Origin: Mobilicoccus caccae
GTDB taxonomy: Bacteria > Actinomycetota > Actinomycetes > Actinomycetales > Dermatophilaceae
Length of the DNA stretch: 64,000 nucleotides
Direction: 5' to 3'
Assembly: GCF_030161635.1 (NCBI RefSeq)
Contig: NZ_BSUO01000001.1
Span: 1,159,199 to 1,223,198, forward strand
In this document: piece by piece, positions 56,681 through 64,000 of the stretch
How positions within the stretch are numbered: position 1 is the stretch's first letter
How the letters are laid out: every line of letters starts with the position of its first letter
Notes under the pieces: generated by a model
What the model saw: the letters and a program-made list of their open reading frames with translations, nothing else
Told to the model about the DNA's origin: nothing
Databases searched by the model: none
Program-made: the position numbers and the translations under genes

Positions 56681-57199
56681 TCAGGAGGGGAGGGTGGCGC
56701 TGATGATCGTCAGGAGGGGGACGACGCGGTGCGGTGGCACCTCGTACCGGCCGCGCCCCGCCGAGGAGAGCCACCCCGCCGCGGTGAGGGCCCGCAGGTG
56801 GTGATGGAGCTGGCCGGTGGTGCCGAGTTCCTCGTCCGCCGCCAGGTCGGCGGTGGTGTTCGTGCCGCCCAGGACGAGGTGCAGCAGCCGGAGGCGGACG
56901 GGATGTCCGAGCGCCGACAGCGGGGTCGCGCTCGCGTCCCAGTCGGCGGCGAGCAGGTCGTCGCTGGTGCGGCCCCACTGCCACTTCACCGGGCCGCGGT
57001 CGGTCCGCAGGTGCCCGGCGAACAACACGGCGCCCTCGGGCACCTGTCGACCGAGTTCGTCGACGGCCCAGAACCGCTCGGAGTCCGACGCGGGCGCATG
57101 GTCGGGCGGGCTCTGCTCGCGATCGGTGGCCGCCCGCTCGTCGAGGAGCTGCCGGACGGCGTCCTCGAGCGCAGCGAGGCGGTGTTCGATGTCGGCCAT
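56681..57199 (-). CDS. ArsR-type winged-helix regulator
   Basis: The 172-aa protein begins with a coiled-coil-like helix (DIEHRLAALEDAVRQLLDER) and ends with an ArsR-like winged helix (LSALGHPVRLRLLHLVLGG, TTGQLHHHLRALTAAGWLS). It has no metal-binding cysteines, so the signal is not a thiol-bound metal. ATG 57199 lies at the expected start point of a good promoter, so the mRNA is leaderless. The serine hydrolase gene follows on the same strand and is the likely target. Confidence 0.9.
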   Translation of the reverse strand: MADIEHRLAALEDAVRQLLDERAATDREQSPPDHAPASDSERFWAVDELGRQVPEGAVLFAGHLRTDRGPVKWQWGRTSDDLLAADWDASATPLSALGHPVRLRLLHLVLGGTNTTADLAADEELGTTGQLHHHLRALTAAGWLSSAGRGRYEVPPHRVVPLLTIISATLPS

Positions 57200-57206
57200 G
57201 ACGTCG

Positions 57207-57234
57207 ATACTACGTAGATACGTATTAACGTCAA
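57207..57234 (-). promoter_or_regulatory. Promoter and operator of the ArsR-serine hydrolase operon
   Basis: On the minus strand TTGACG (57234-57229) and TAGTAT (57212-57207) are 16 bp apart, placing the start of transcription at about the ATG at 57199. The spacer contains two small palindromes, ATACGTAT and CTACGTAG, an unusually AT-rich spot that suits an ArsR operator. Confidence 0.65.
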
Positions 57235-57305
57235 GTCGGCGAACCGGTCGGCGGCGGGGTGCCGGGACGAACGTCGGCCCGGGGCGTGAGCCCTACGATC
57301 GCTCC

Positions 57306-58384
57306 ATGACGACGACTTCCCCTGAGCCCTCGGCGCGTTCCGGCGACCGCCCGGTGCGCGCCGGCCTCGCCTCGTTCGGCATGGTGTCGCGGGTCTTCCA
57401 CGGCCCGTTGATCACGGCGACCCCGGGATCGACCTCGTGGCGATCGCGTCGTCCTCGGAGCAGAAGGTGCACGCCGCCTACCCGGAGGTACGCCATCACC
57501 CCGACCCGGCCGCGCTCATCGCCGACCCCGACGTCGACCTCGTGATCGTCACCACGCCCAACGACACCCACGTCCCCCTGGCCGAGGCGGCCTTGGCCGC
57601 CGGCAAGCACGTCGTGGTCGAGAAGCCCGTCGCCCTCGACGCGGCGCAGACCGAACGGCTCGTCGCCGCCGCGGCCGGGGCGCGCGAGAAGGGTCTGGTC
57701 ACCTCGGTGTTCCACAACCGGCGCTGGGACGGCGACTTCCTCACGATCCTCGACGCCATCGACCGCGGGCTCGTCGGACGCCCCGTCTCGCTGGAGTCCC
57801 GCTTCGACCGCTTCCGGCCCGAGCCCCGTCAGCGGTGGCGTGAGGTGCCCGGGCCGGGCAGCGGGCTCTGGGCCGATCTCGGGCCGCACCTGGTGGATCA
57901 GGCGCTGGTGCTCTTCGGACGTCCGGAGTGGGTGAGCGCCGACATCGCGACCGTCCGCGACGGCGCGCAGGTCGACGACGACGCGCACGTCGTCCTCGGG
58001 TACGACCGGCTGCGTGTCGTCCTCGGCGCGTCGACCCTCGCCGCCCGGCCGGGTCCGCGGTTCGTCCTGCACGGCACGACGGGCACCCTCGTCATCGAGG
58101 GTCTGGACCCTCAGGAACCCCAGCTCGCCGACGGGCACCTGCCCGGGCAGGAGGGGTACGGCCTGGGCGCCTCCGACGCCACCCTCACCACGGCGGAGGG
58201 GACCTCGACGATCCCGCGCCTGCGCGGCGGGTACCTCGACTTCTACACCCGCCTGCGCGACGCGATCCTCGGCCTCGACGACGCGCCGGTCACCGTCGAG
58301 GAGGCCCTGGTGGTCATGCAGGTCATCGACGCCGCCCGGCTCAGCTCCACCGAAGGACGCCGGGTGACGGGCGAGACGGCTTGA
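57306..58384 (+). CDS. Gfo/Idh/MocA-family oxidoreductase, frameshifted near the start
   Basis: This NAD(P)-dependent sugar or polyol dehydrogenase family protein has a Rossmann N-terminus beginning RAGLASFGMVSRVFHGPLI. The frame breaks at the C run 57421-57424 (four, five expected), after which IDLVAIASSSEQ continues. VVEKPVALDAAQ holds the EKP motif and WADLGPHLVDQALVLFG holds the conserved HxxD-like region. The corrected length is 360 aa, normal for the family. ATG 57306 follows TACGAT by six bases, so it is likely leaderless. The substrate is unknown. Confidence 0.9.
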
Positions 58385-58403
58385 GCGCTGCCGGTTTCCC
58401 GGC

Positions 58404-60094
58404 TCAGCCCGTGACGAGTTGGATGCGTTCGACGTCGATCTGTCCGGAGCCGCTGCCGCCGGTGAGTTCGACGGCGACGACGGGCGCGTCGCCGACTCCG
58501 CGTGCGGGCAGTCGGATCGTCCCGAGCGCGTAGGCGCCGTTGTCCTCGGCGGTGCGCCGGTCCTTGAGCGCCGGGTTGAGACGGGACACGTTCTGCACGT
58601 GCCGGCCGCCGCGCGCGTCGACCAGGGTGAGGCGCAGCGGCGTCCCGCCGAGCGTGTCGGTCCGCGTGTCCGCGGGGTTGAGGTTGAGCACGACCTGGCG
58701 CACGCGGGAGGTCGGGGTCGTGGTGAACCGCGCCCCACCGGACCTGGTGAGGGTGAGGTGGGCCACGGCGGCCTGCGAGGTCGTCACGCCGATCTTCGCC
58801 TCGGGGCACCGATCGCGGTGTGGCTCCAGGTCCATCGCCTCGTAACGGCGGCAGGCGATGACCTTGCCGTCACCGATGCGGGTCACGCCCCGCAGACGCG
58901 AGGTGCCGCGGTAGACGCTGTGGGCCCGCGCGTTCGTCGCGGCGAGCCACAGTGCCTCGCGGCCCGCGAGACGCGTGGGCAGGGGCGAGGTCGCCGTGAC
59001 CGGCATCGCGTTGCGCCGGTTGCGCAGCGTCGCGTCGAACCAGGCGGCCGTGCTCGTCTGGAGGAAGCGTTCGTGAGCGCCGGCGTCGGGGCAGCCGCGC
59101 TCGCAGGCGGCGCGCTCGTCGATCTTGCGCTCGGACAGGGTCCGGTTGACGTAGGTGTGGCCGAGTCCGGGCACGGTGGCCACCAGCCCGGCAGTGCGGC
59201 GCGGCCGGTCGAGACGCTCCAGGTGCCACTGCACCGAGGTGAGTTTGACGTCGTTGTCGAGCGACCCGACCGTGCCGAGGAACGGGACGTCGGGGTAGGG
59301 CACGTCGTGCGGCTGCAGCGCGGAGCCGTAGGAGTAGACCGAGGCGATGGGTGACGTGCGCCGCCACGCGGTGACGGCGGCGGGAACGATGTAGGAGGAG
59401 CGCGAGTGCACGACGAGCCCGACCTTGCGCATGTCGATCTTGCGGGTCACGTGCGCGCCGAAGCCGCGGTCGCGCCCCCGGTTGGCCAGGGCGAGTCGGT
59501 CGCGCTGGTTGCCGACGATCTTCTTCCACCCCGCCGTCTGGTCGTAGGGGCGGGCCATCTCCTCACCCACCCACAACGGTGACAGGTCGGGGATGAGGAC
59601 GGAGTAGCCGTGGCGGGCGAGATCGATGCCCAGGTACGTCATGCCGTGGTCCATCCGCAGCTCGGTGCGGCCGCGCGGACACGGGTAGGCGCTGATCATG
59701 CCGGTGCAGCCGGGCATCCGCAGGTGGCTGACGACGACCAGCGGGGCACCGGCGCGGGGCTTGTCGGGGACGACGAGCACGCCGCGGTTGGGCGAGCGGA
59801 ACGCCCCCTTGCGTGCGCCGAGCTCGACGTCGCCGAAGTCGAAGCGGGTGACGATCGCGCCCTTGACGCGCATGACCTTCGTGGGTGCGCGCTTGCGGCC
59901 GACGGGCGAGTGCGGGCCGTCGGTCCGGACCTTCGGGGTCGCCCGCTGGGGCGAGGAGGCATCACGGGTGCCGACGCGGTCGCGGGGGCCACGGACGCCA
60001 CCGGCGCGGCAGCCGGCACGGCCTGTGCGCCGAGGGGCGCGGTCGTCGCCGCGGCGGCGAGCAGGGCGACGAGGGTCGAGCGGATGCTGCGCAT
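58404..60094 (-). CDS. Secreted alpha/beta-hydrolase-like protein, frameshifted near the start
   Basis: The ATG at 60094 has AAGGAG upstream. A signal peptide (MRSIRSTLVALLAAAATTA) is followed by an Ala/Pro-rich linker. The frame breaks around the G run 59984-59988, after which RVKGAIVTRFDFGDVELGAR continues to the stop. The catalytic-like part has APLVVVSHLRMPGCTG (oxyanion region) and KVGLVVHSRSSYIVPA with a GxHSRS-like nucleophile elbow. The late region has TVPGLGHTYVN with a candidate His. About 200 C-terminal residues look like an extra beta domain. The corrected length is ~564 aa. The substrate is unknown. Confidence 0.75.
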
Positions 60095-60218
60095 GAGTGA
60101 CTCCTTGCGGGACCGGTCTTCGACGTCAGGATGACACCCGACCGGGGTTGCCGGGAGACGTTTCGCCCGGCGACGCATACAAGGCCCCATCGCTCTGACC
60201 TGCGCGAAGATCAGGGCA

Positions 60219-60830
60219 TCATCGGCGGTCGCGGCGCCCCAGCCCGACGGCGAGGAGCGCTCCGGCGACGGCTCCGAACAGGTGACCCTGCCAGGAGACC
60301 CCGGCCTGCAGGGGCAGCACGCCCCAGAGCATCGACCCGTAGAGGACGATGACGAGGACCCCCACCATCGCCGTCTTGAGGTGCCGGGCGACGAATCCGT
60401 AGACGGCGAGGAACGCGGCGTACCCGTACACGAGCCCGCTCGCGCCGATGTGGACGCTGTTCGGGGCTCCGGTGAGCCACACGCCCAGACCGCCCACGAC
60501 GATGACCCCGGCCGTGACGATCCACAGATGGCGGGTGGCCAGCGCCAGCAGCGAGCCCAGGACGACGAGGGCGGTCGTGTTGGCGAGGAGATGACCGAAT
60601 CCCGCGTGCAGGAACGGGCTGAGCACGATCCCCGCCAGGTGGTCGACCTCCCGCGGCCGGATGCCGAACACGTCGAGGGAGAACGGCGTGAGCAGGTCGA
60701 CGACCTCGACCACCCACATCACGGCGATGACGAGGAGGACCGGCACCACCCGCGTCCACCATGAGCCTCGGGCGGCACCCCGACTCTGCGGGAGGACGGA
60801 GGAACGTCGGCGCGGAGTCGGGGAGACCAT
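60219..60830 (-). CDS. Rhomboid-family intramembrane serine protease
   Basis: The 203-aa protein has six helices with the catalytic motif GASGLVYG (Ser) and WQGHLFGAVAG (His). HAGFGHLLANT matches the conserved loop region. Rhomboids cleave within or next to membrane helices. It ends with GRRDRR. ATG 60830 is taken; no strong ribosome-binding site is seen. The substrate is unknown. Confidence 0.93.
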   Translation of the reverse strand: MVSPTPRRRSSVLPQSRGAARGSWWTRVVPVLLVIAVMWVVEVVDLLTPFSLDVFGIRPREVDHLAGIVLSPFLHAGFGHLLANTTALVVLGSLLALATRHLWIVTAGVIVVGGLGVWLTGAPNSVHIGASGLVYGYAAFLAVYGFVARHLKTAMVGVLVIVLYGSMLWGVLPLQAGVSWQGHLFGAVAGALLAVGLGRRDRR

Positions 60831-60875
60831 GACTCAAGCATGCCGGTGCAGCCTGAACGGCGCTCGGATGAGCGG

Positions 60876-62189
60876 TCAGAGGTTGCGTTCATCGACGATG
60901 CGGCGGGCCTTGCCGACGGACCGTTCGATGCCGGACTCGCCGACGATCTCCACCTTGGCGCTGGTGCCGATGCGTGACTTGATGTGGTGGCGGATCTCCG
61001 CGGCCATGCCGGCGTAGGAGGACTCGGGCGCGGCGGGTTCGGCCTCGACCCTGACGGTGAGCTCGTCCATGCGGCCGGGTCGGGTGAGGACGCACTGGAA
61101 ATACGGTGTGAGGCCGTCGATCTCGAGGATGATCTCCTCGATCTGGGTGGGGAACACGTTGACCCCGCGCACGATCATGAGGTCGTCGGTGCGGCCGGTG
61201 ATCTTGGCCATCCGCCGGAACGTCGGGCGGGCCGTGCCCGGCATGAGCTGGGTGAGGTCGCGGGTGCGGTAGCGCAGGACCGGCATGGCCTCCTTGGTGA
61301 GGGAGGTGAAGACCAGCTCACCGGTCTGCCCCTCCTCGACGGGCTCATCCGTCAACGGGTTGATGACCTCGGGATAGAAGTGGTCCTCCCAGATGTGCAG
61401 GCCGTCCTTGGTCTCCACGCACTCCTGCGCCACACCCGGGCCCATGAGCTCGGACAACCCGAAGATGTCGGTGGCGTGCATGTTGGCGCGCTCCTCGATC
61501 TCCCGGCGCATCGCCTCGGTCCACGGCTCGGCACCGAAGATGCCGACCTGCAGGGAGGTGCCGGCGGGATCGATGCCCATCTTCTCCACGGTGTCGAGCA
61601 TCGACAGGAAGTAGCTGGGAGTCACGAAGATCAACCGAGGCTTGAAGTCGGTGATGAGCTGGATCTGCTTCTCGGTGTTGCCGCCGGAGGCGGGAACGAC
61701 AGTGCAGCCGAGGTGCTCCGCGCCGTAGTGGGCGCCGAGTCCGCCGGTGAACAGCCCGTATCCGTAGGAGATGTGCGCCAGGTCGCCCGGCCGGCCGCCG
61801 GCGGCGCGGATGCAGCGGGCCACGATCGAGGCCCACGTCGTGATGTCCGCCTTCGTGTACCCCACGACCGTCGCCCGGCCCGTCGTCCCCGAACTGGCGT
61901 GGACGCGCACGACCTGCTCGCGCGGCACCGCGAACATCCCGAAGGGGTAGTTCTCGCGCAGGTCCACCTTGGTGGTGAACGGCAGCAGACGCACGTCGTC
62001 CAGGCTGCGGATGTCCTCGGGGTGGACCCCGGCCTCGTCGAGCTTCTTGGTGTAGTGCGGCACGTTGTCGTACGCCGAACGCACGCTGGACTGCAGGCGT
62101 TCGAGCTGGCGGGCGCGCAACTCGTCGACGGACCAGCGCTCGGCCTCGTCGAACAGATCCGGGCGGGAGTCGATCTCGGGTAGGGGCAC
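60876..62189 (-). CDS. paaK: Phenylacetate-CoA ligase
   Basis: PaaK activates phenylacetate to phenylacetyl-CoA with ATP. The 437-aa protein has the AMP-binding motif SSGTTGRATVVGYTK, the family segment YGYGLFTGGLGAHYGAE, and the end GIERSVGKARRIVDERNL with the catalytic Lys region. GTG 62189 has AGAGGAG seven bases upstream. It is in an operon 21 nt after the paaI thioesterase gene. Confidence 0.96.
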   Translation of the reverse strand: MPLPEIDSRPDLFDEAERWSVDELRARQLERLQSSVRSAYDNVPHYTKKLDEAGVHPEDIRSLDDVRLLPFTTKVDLRENYPFGMFAVPREQVVRVHASSGTTGRATVVGYTKADITTWASIVARCIRAAGGRPGDLAHISYGYGLFTGGLGAHYGAEHLGCTVVPASGGNTEKQIQLITDFKPRLIFVTPSYFLSMLDTVEKMGIDPAGTSLQVGIFGAEPWTEAMRREIEERANMHATDIFGLSELMGPGVAQECVETKDGLHIWEDHFYPEVINPLTDEPVEEGQTGELVFTSLTKEAMPVLRYRTRDLTQLMPGTARPTFRRMAKITGRTDDLMIVRGVNVFPTQIEEIILEIDGLTPYFQCVLTRPGRMDELTVRVEAEPAAPESSYAGMAAEIRHHIKSRIGTSAKVEIVGESGIERSVGKARRIVDERNL

Positions 62190-62210
62190 GGCGGGTCTCC
62201 TCTGGGTGGG

Positions 62211-62696
62211 TCAGGAACGCGGCGCGGGCAGAGTGCGCGAGCGGCCGCGGAACTCCGCGACGACCCGCCCGTCGGACTCGCGGGTGAGCGTGACGTCGGT
62301 GATCCCGCTGCGCCCGCGCACGATGCGCTCGGTCGCCTCGGCGACGAGCACGTCGCCGAGCTTGACGGGTTCGAGGTAGTCGATGTCGCAACCGGAGGCC
62401 ACGGTCGGGCGGCCGGAGGCGTTGCAGGCGAGGGCGAAGGCGGAGTCCGCCAGGGTGAACATGTACCCGCCGTGGCAGATGTCGTGCCCGTTGACCATGC
62501 GGTCGTCGATCGTCATCCGCGCGCGGGCCCGCCCCAACGGCGGGGCGTCGGGGTCGTGAGGGTTGTCGCGCAGCTCGACCTCGAGTGCGGTGATGCCCAG
62601 CTTGTGCGAGGCGGGATCGCCGTCCCACATGGTGCGGGCCCACTCGAGGCCGGTCCCGAAGGCCGACAGATCGGGGGTCGCCGGGTGGTCACCCAT
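62211..62696 (-). CDS. paaI: PaaI-type hotdog thioesterase
   Basis: PaaI hydrolyses CoA esters that stall in phenylacetate degradation. The 161-aa protein contains NGHDICHGGYMFTLADSAFA, the hotdog helix with the catalytic Asp, and DYLEPVKLGDVLVAEA. ATG 62696 has AAGGAG five bases upstream. It is the first gene of the paaI-paaK operon and divergent from the thiolase gene. Confidence 0.93.
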   Translation of the reverse strand: MGDHPATPDLSAFGTGLEWARTMWDGDPASHKLGITALEVELRDNPHDPDAPPLGRARARMTIDDRMVNGHDICHGGYMFTLADSAFALACNASGRPTVASGCDIDYLEPVKLGDVLVAEATERIVRGRSGITDVTLTRESDGRVVAEFRGRSRTLPAPRS

Positions 62697-62787
62697 GAAC
62701 GCTCCTTCGCGTCTCGACTGCGCTGGTCGGGGCCCTTGGCGTCCCCTCGCGCGAAGGTTGACCCCCGCACGCCACCGTGAAAGTGTA

Positions 62788-62809
62788 GGTGAACGCCCGG
62801 TCGGTAATT
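62788..62809. promoter_or_regulatory. PaaR-like operator candidate between divergent phenylacetate genes
   Basis: The stretch matches 12 of 16 defined bases of the TetR-family PaaR site as I recall it for corynebacteria (ACTNACCG-N2-CG-N2-CGGTNAGT), best in the right half (CGGTCGGTAATT). It lies 91 nt before paaI and 88 nt before the thiolase, a good place to control both. No paaR gene is in the window. Confidence 0.45.
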
Positions 62810-62896
62810 CAAGATCGAATCCCTGTGAATCTCACCGATGCGGGGTGCGATCTTCGCCGCGGACGGCCAAGCATCCCGAGCGCAAAGGGGCCTCGC

Positions 62897-64000
62897 GTGA
62901 CACATGCACTGCTCGTCGGAGGAGTCCGCACGCCCGTCGGCCGGTACGGAGGCGCCCTCGCGCCCGTCCGGCCCGACGACCTGGCAGCACTGGTGATCTC
63001 CGAGCTGATCTCCCGCACCGGTGTCGACCCCGGCGCCGTCGAGGAGGTCATCCTCGGCAACGCCAACGGCGCCGGTGAGGAGAACCGCAACGTGGCCCGC
63101 ATGGCGGCCCTGCTCGCGGGGATCCCCGAGACGGTGCCCGGCATCACGGTCAACCGCCTGTGCGCCTCGGGGATGTCGGCCATCACGATGGCCTCCCACA
63201 TGATCGCCGCCGGTGCGGCCGACCTCGTGATCGCCGGCGGCGTCGAGTCGATGTCGCGGGCCCCGTGGGCGCTGGCCAAGCCCCAGACCGCCTACGCCAA
63301 GCCCGGCGAGGTCGTCGACACCTCGCTCGGATGGCGCTTCGTCAACCCGCGCTTCGCCTCCGGTGACCTGGCCCGCGACGGCACGATGACCTACTCCATG
63401 CCGGAGACCGCCGAGGAGGTCGCGCGGGTCGACGGCATCTCCCGCGAGGACGCCGACGCGTTCGCCGTGCGCTCGCACGAACGGTCGATCGCCGCCATCG
63501 AGGCGGGGCGGTTCGCCGAGGAGACCGTGCCGGTCACCGTCAAGACCCGCAAGAACGAGACCGTGGTCGAGGTCGACGAGGGGCCGCGTGCCGGAACGTC
63601 GCTGGACGTCCTCGCCGGGCTGCGTCCCGTGGTCAAGGGCGGCAGCGTCGTCACCGCGGGCAACTCCTCGACCCTCAACGACGGCGCCTCCGCCATCCTC
63701 GTCGCCTCCGAGAAGGCCGTCGAACGCTTCGGGCTGACCCCGCGCGCCCGCATCGCCGCCGGGGCCGCCGCCGGATGCCCGCCGCAGATCATGGGCATCG
63801 GGCCGGTGCCCGCCACCCAGCGGGCGCTCGACATGGCCGGCTGGTCGCTCGGCGACGTCGGCGCCGTCGAACTCAACGAGGCGTTCGCCGCCCAGGCGCT
63901 CGCCTGCATGCGGCGTCTCGGCCTGGACGAGGGGATCGTCAACAACGACGGCGGCGCCATCGCCCTCGGCCACCCGCTCGGGTCGTCGGGATCGCGCATC
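62897..64000 (+). CDS. Acetyl-CoA acyltransferase (thiolase), partial at the right edge
   Basis: The thiolase begins with HALLVGGVRTPVGRYGGALA and has the nucleophile region TVNRLCASGMSAI (Cys near residue 88), VELNEAFAAQALA, and GGAIALGHPLGSSGSR with the catalytic His. The C-terminal Cys region lies beyond the edge. 368 codons are visible. GTG 62897 has AAAGGGG six bases upstream. It is divergent from paaI-paaK, so the likely role is 3-oxoadipyl-CoA thiolase (PaaE/PaaJ) in phenylacetate breakdown, though an acetyl-CoA acetyltransferase of fatty-acid metabolism is possible. Confidence 0.93.
   Translation, partial: MTHALLVGGVRTPVGRYGGALAPVRPDDLAALVISELISRTGVDPGAVEEVILGNANGAGEENRNVARMAALLAGIPETVPGITVNRLCASGMSAITMASHMIAAGAADLVIAGGVESMSRAPWALAKPQTAYAKPGEVVDTSLGWRFVNPRFASGDLARDGTMTYSMPETAEEVARVDGISREDADAFAVRSHERSIAAIEAGRFAEETVPVTVKTRKNETVVEVDEGPRAGTSLDVLAGLRPVVKGGSVVTAGNSSTLNDGASAILVASEKAVERFGLTPRARIAAGAAAGCPPQIMGIGPVPATQRALDMAGWSLGDVGAVELNEAFAAQALACMRRLGLDEGIVNNDGGAIALGHPLGSSGSRI

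Noticed and set aside
1..60094. Programmed ribosomal frameshifting as the cause of the many frame changes
   Set aside because: Genes of unrelated families, all needing the same one-base gain at C/G runs, make a sequence-wide base loss far more likely. No slippery-site plus structure pattern is shared.

Overview
The window is very GC-rich bacterial DNA from an actinobacterium. Supporting signs are a DUF222/HNH (13E12-type) gene, ndk beside DUF4233, the rpsO-pnp pair, a DtxR/IdeR iron box, a LexA-type box, many GTG/TTG starts, 4-nt start/stop overlaps, and many apparently leaderless genes whose -10 resembles TAGGCT and sits 6-9 nt before the start codon. A member of the Micrococcales is my best guess; I see no ribosomal or tRNA gene that would settle it.

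Layout. 1-3.4 kb: a regulator with a histidine-phosphatase segment, a small HTH-like protein and a DUF222 protein. 3.6-6.4 kb: DUF4233, ndk, then a Gly-Ala-Asp repeat protein directly followed by a JmjC/ROX-type oxygenase. 6.4-11.5 kb: a DUF1501/DUF1800 secreted pair, an MFS transporter and an extremely acidic Asp/Arg protein. 11.6-27.2 kb: lactate metabolism (lctP-lutABC, a FAD/Fe-S D-lactate dehydrogenase type protein and an LldR/FadR-like regulator with matching operator sites), interrupted by a four-gene ABC exporter of the FtsX type. 27.5-33.7 kb: two c-di-GMP domain proteins, a stand-alone CarH-like cobalamin photoreceptor domain, a divergent MerR gene coupled to an aldo/keto reductase, and an iron-box DUF2470 gene. 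33.7-41.7 kb: an HD protein and a molybdopterin respiratory complex (Fe-S, NrfD, catalytic and ferredoxin genes) with a divergent ArsR-rhodanese regulator and a TorD-like chaperone. 41.9-47 kb: rpsO-pnp, followed by a lower-GC insert with a secreted metzincin and a lipoprotein, and then a second partial copy of the 3' end of pnp. 47.1-60.8 kb: two beta-lactamase-fold serine hydrolases, DUF1206, a fused two-half ABC exporter, hemerythrin, ArsR, Gfo/Idh/MocA, a secreted alpha/beta-hydrolase-like protein and a rhomboid protease. 60.9-64 kb: phenylacetate genes paaK and paaI and a divergent thiolase that runs off the end.

Quality warning. Twelve genes in the window (perhaps thirteen, counting the partial gene at the left edge) break into two frames. 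In every one that is complete, the total length is 3n+2, meaning one base is missing, and in all of them the frame switch falls at a run of C or G. This points to systematic one-base losses in the sequence rather than real gene decay. I give the full frame-corrected spans as CDS and state where the frame changes.

The most interesting biology: the split CarH-like photoreceptor beside a MerR gene and c-di-GMP enzymes, the GAD-repeat protein with its oxygenase, the pnp 3'-end duplication around a protease/lipoprotein insert, and the sulfur-sensor-like ArsR-rhodanese gene facing a sulfur-type respiratory operon.
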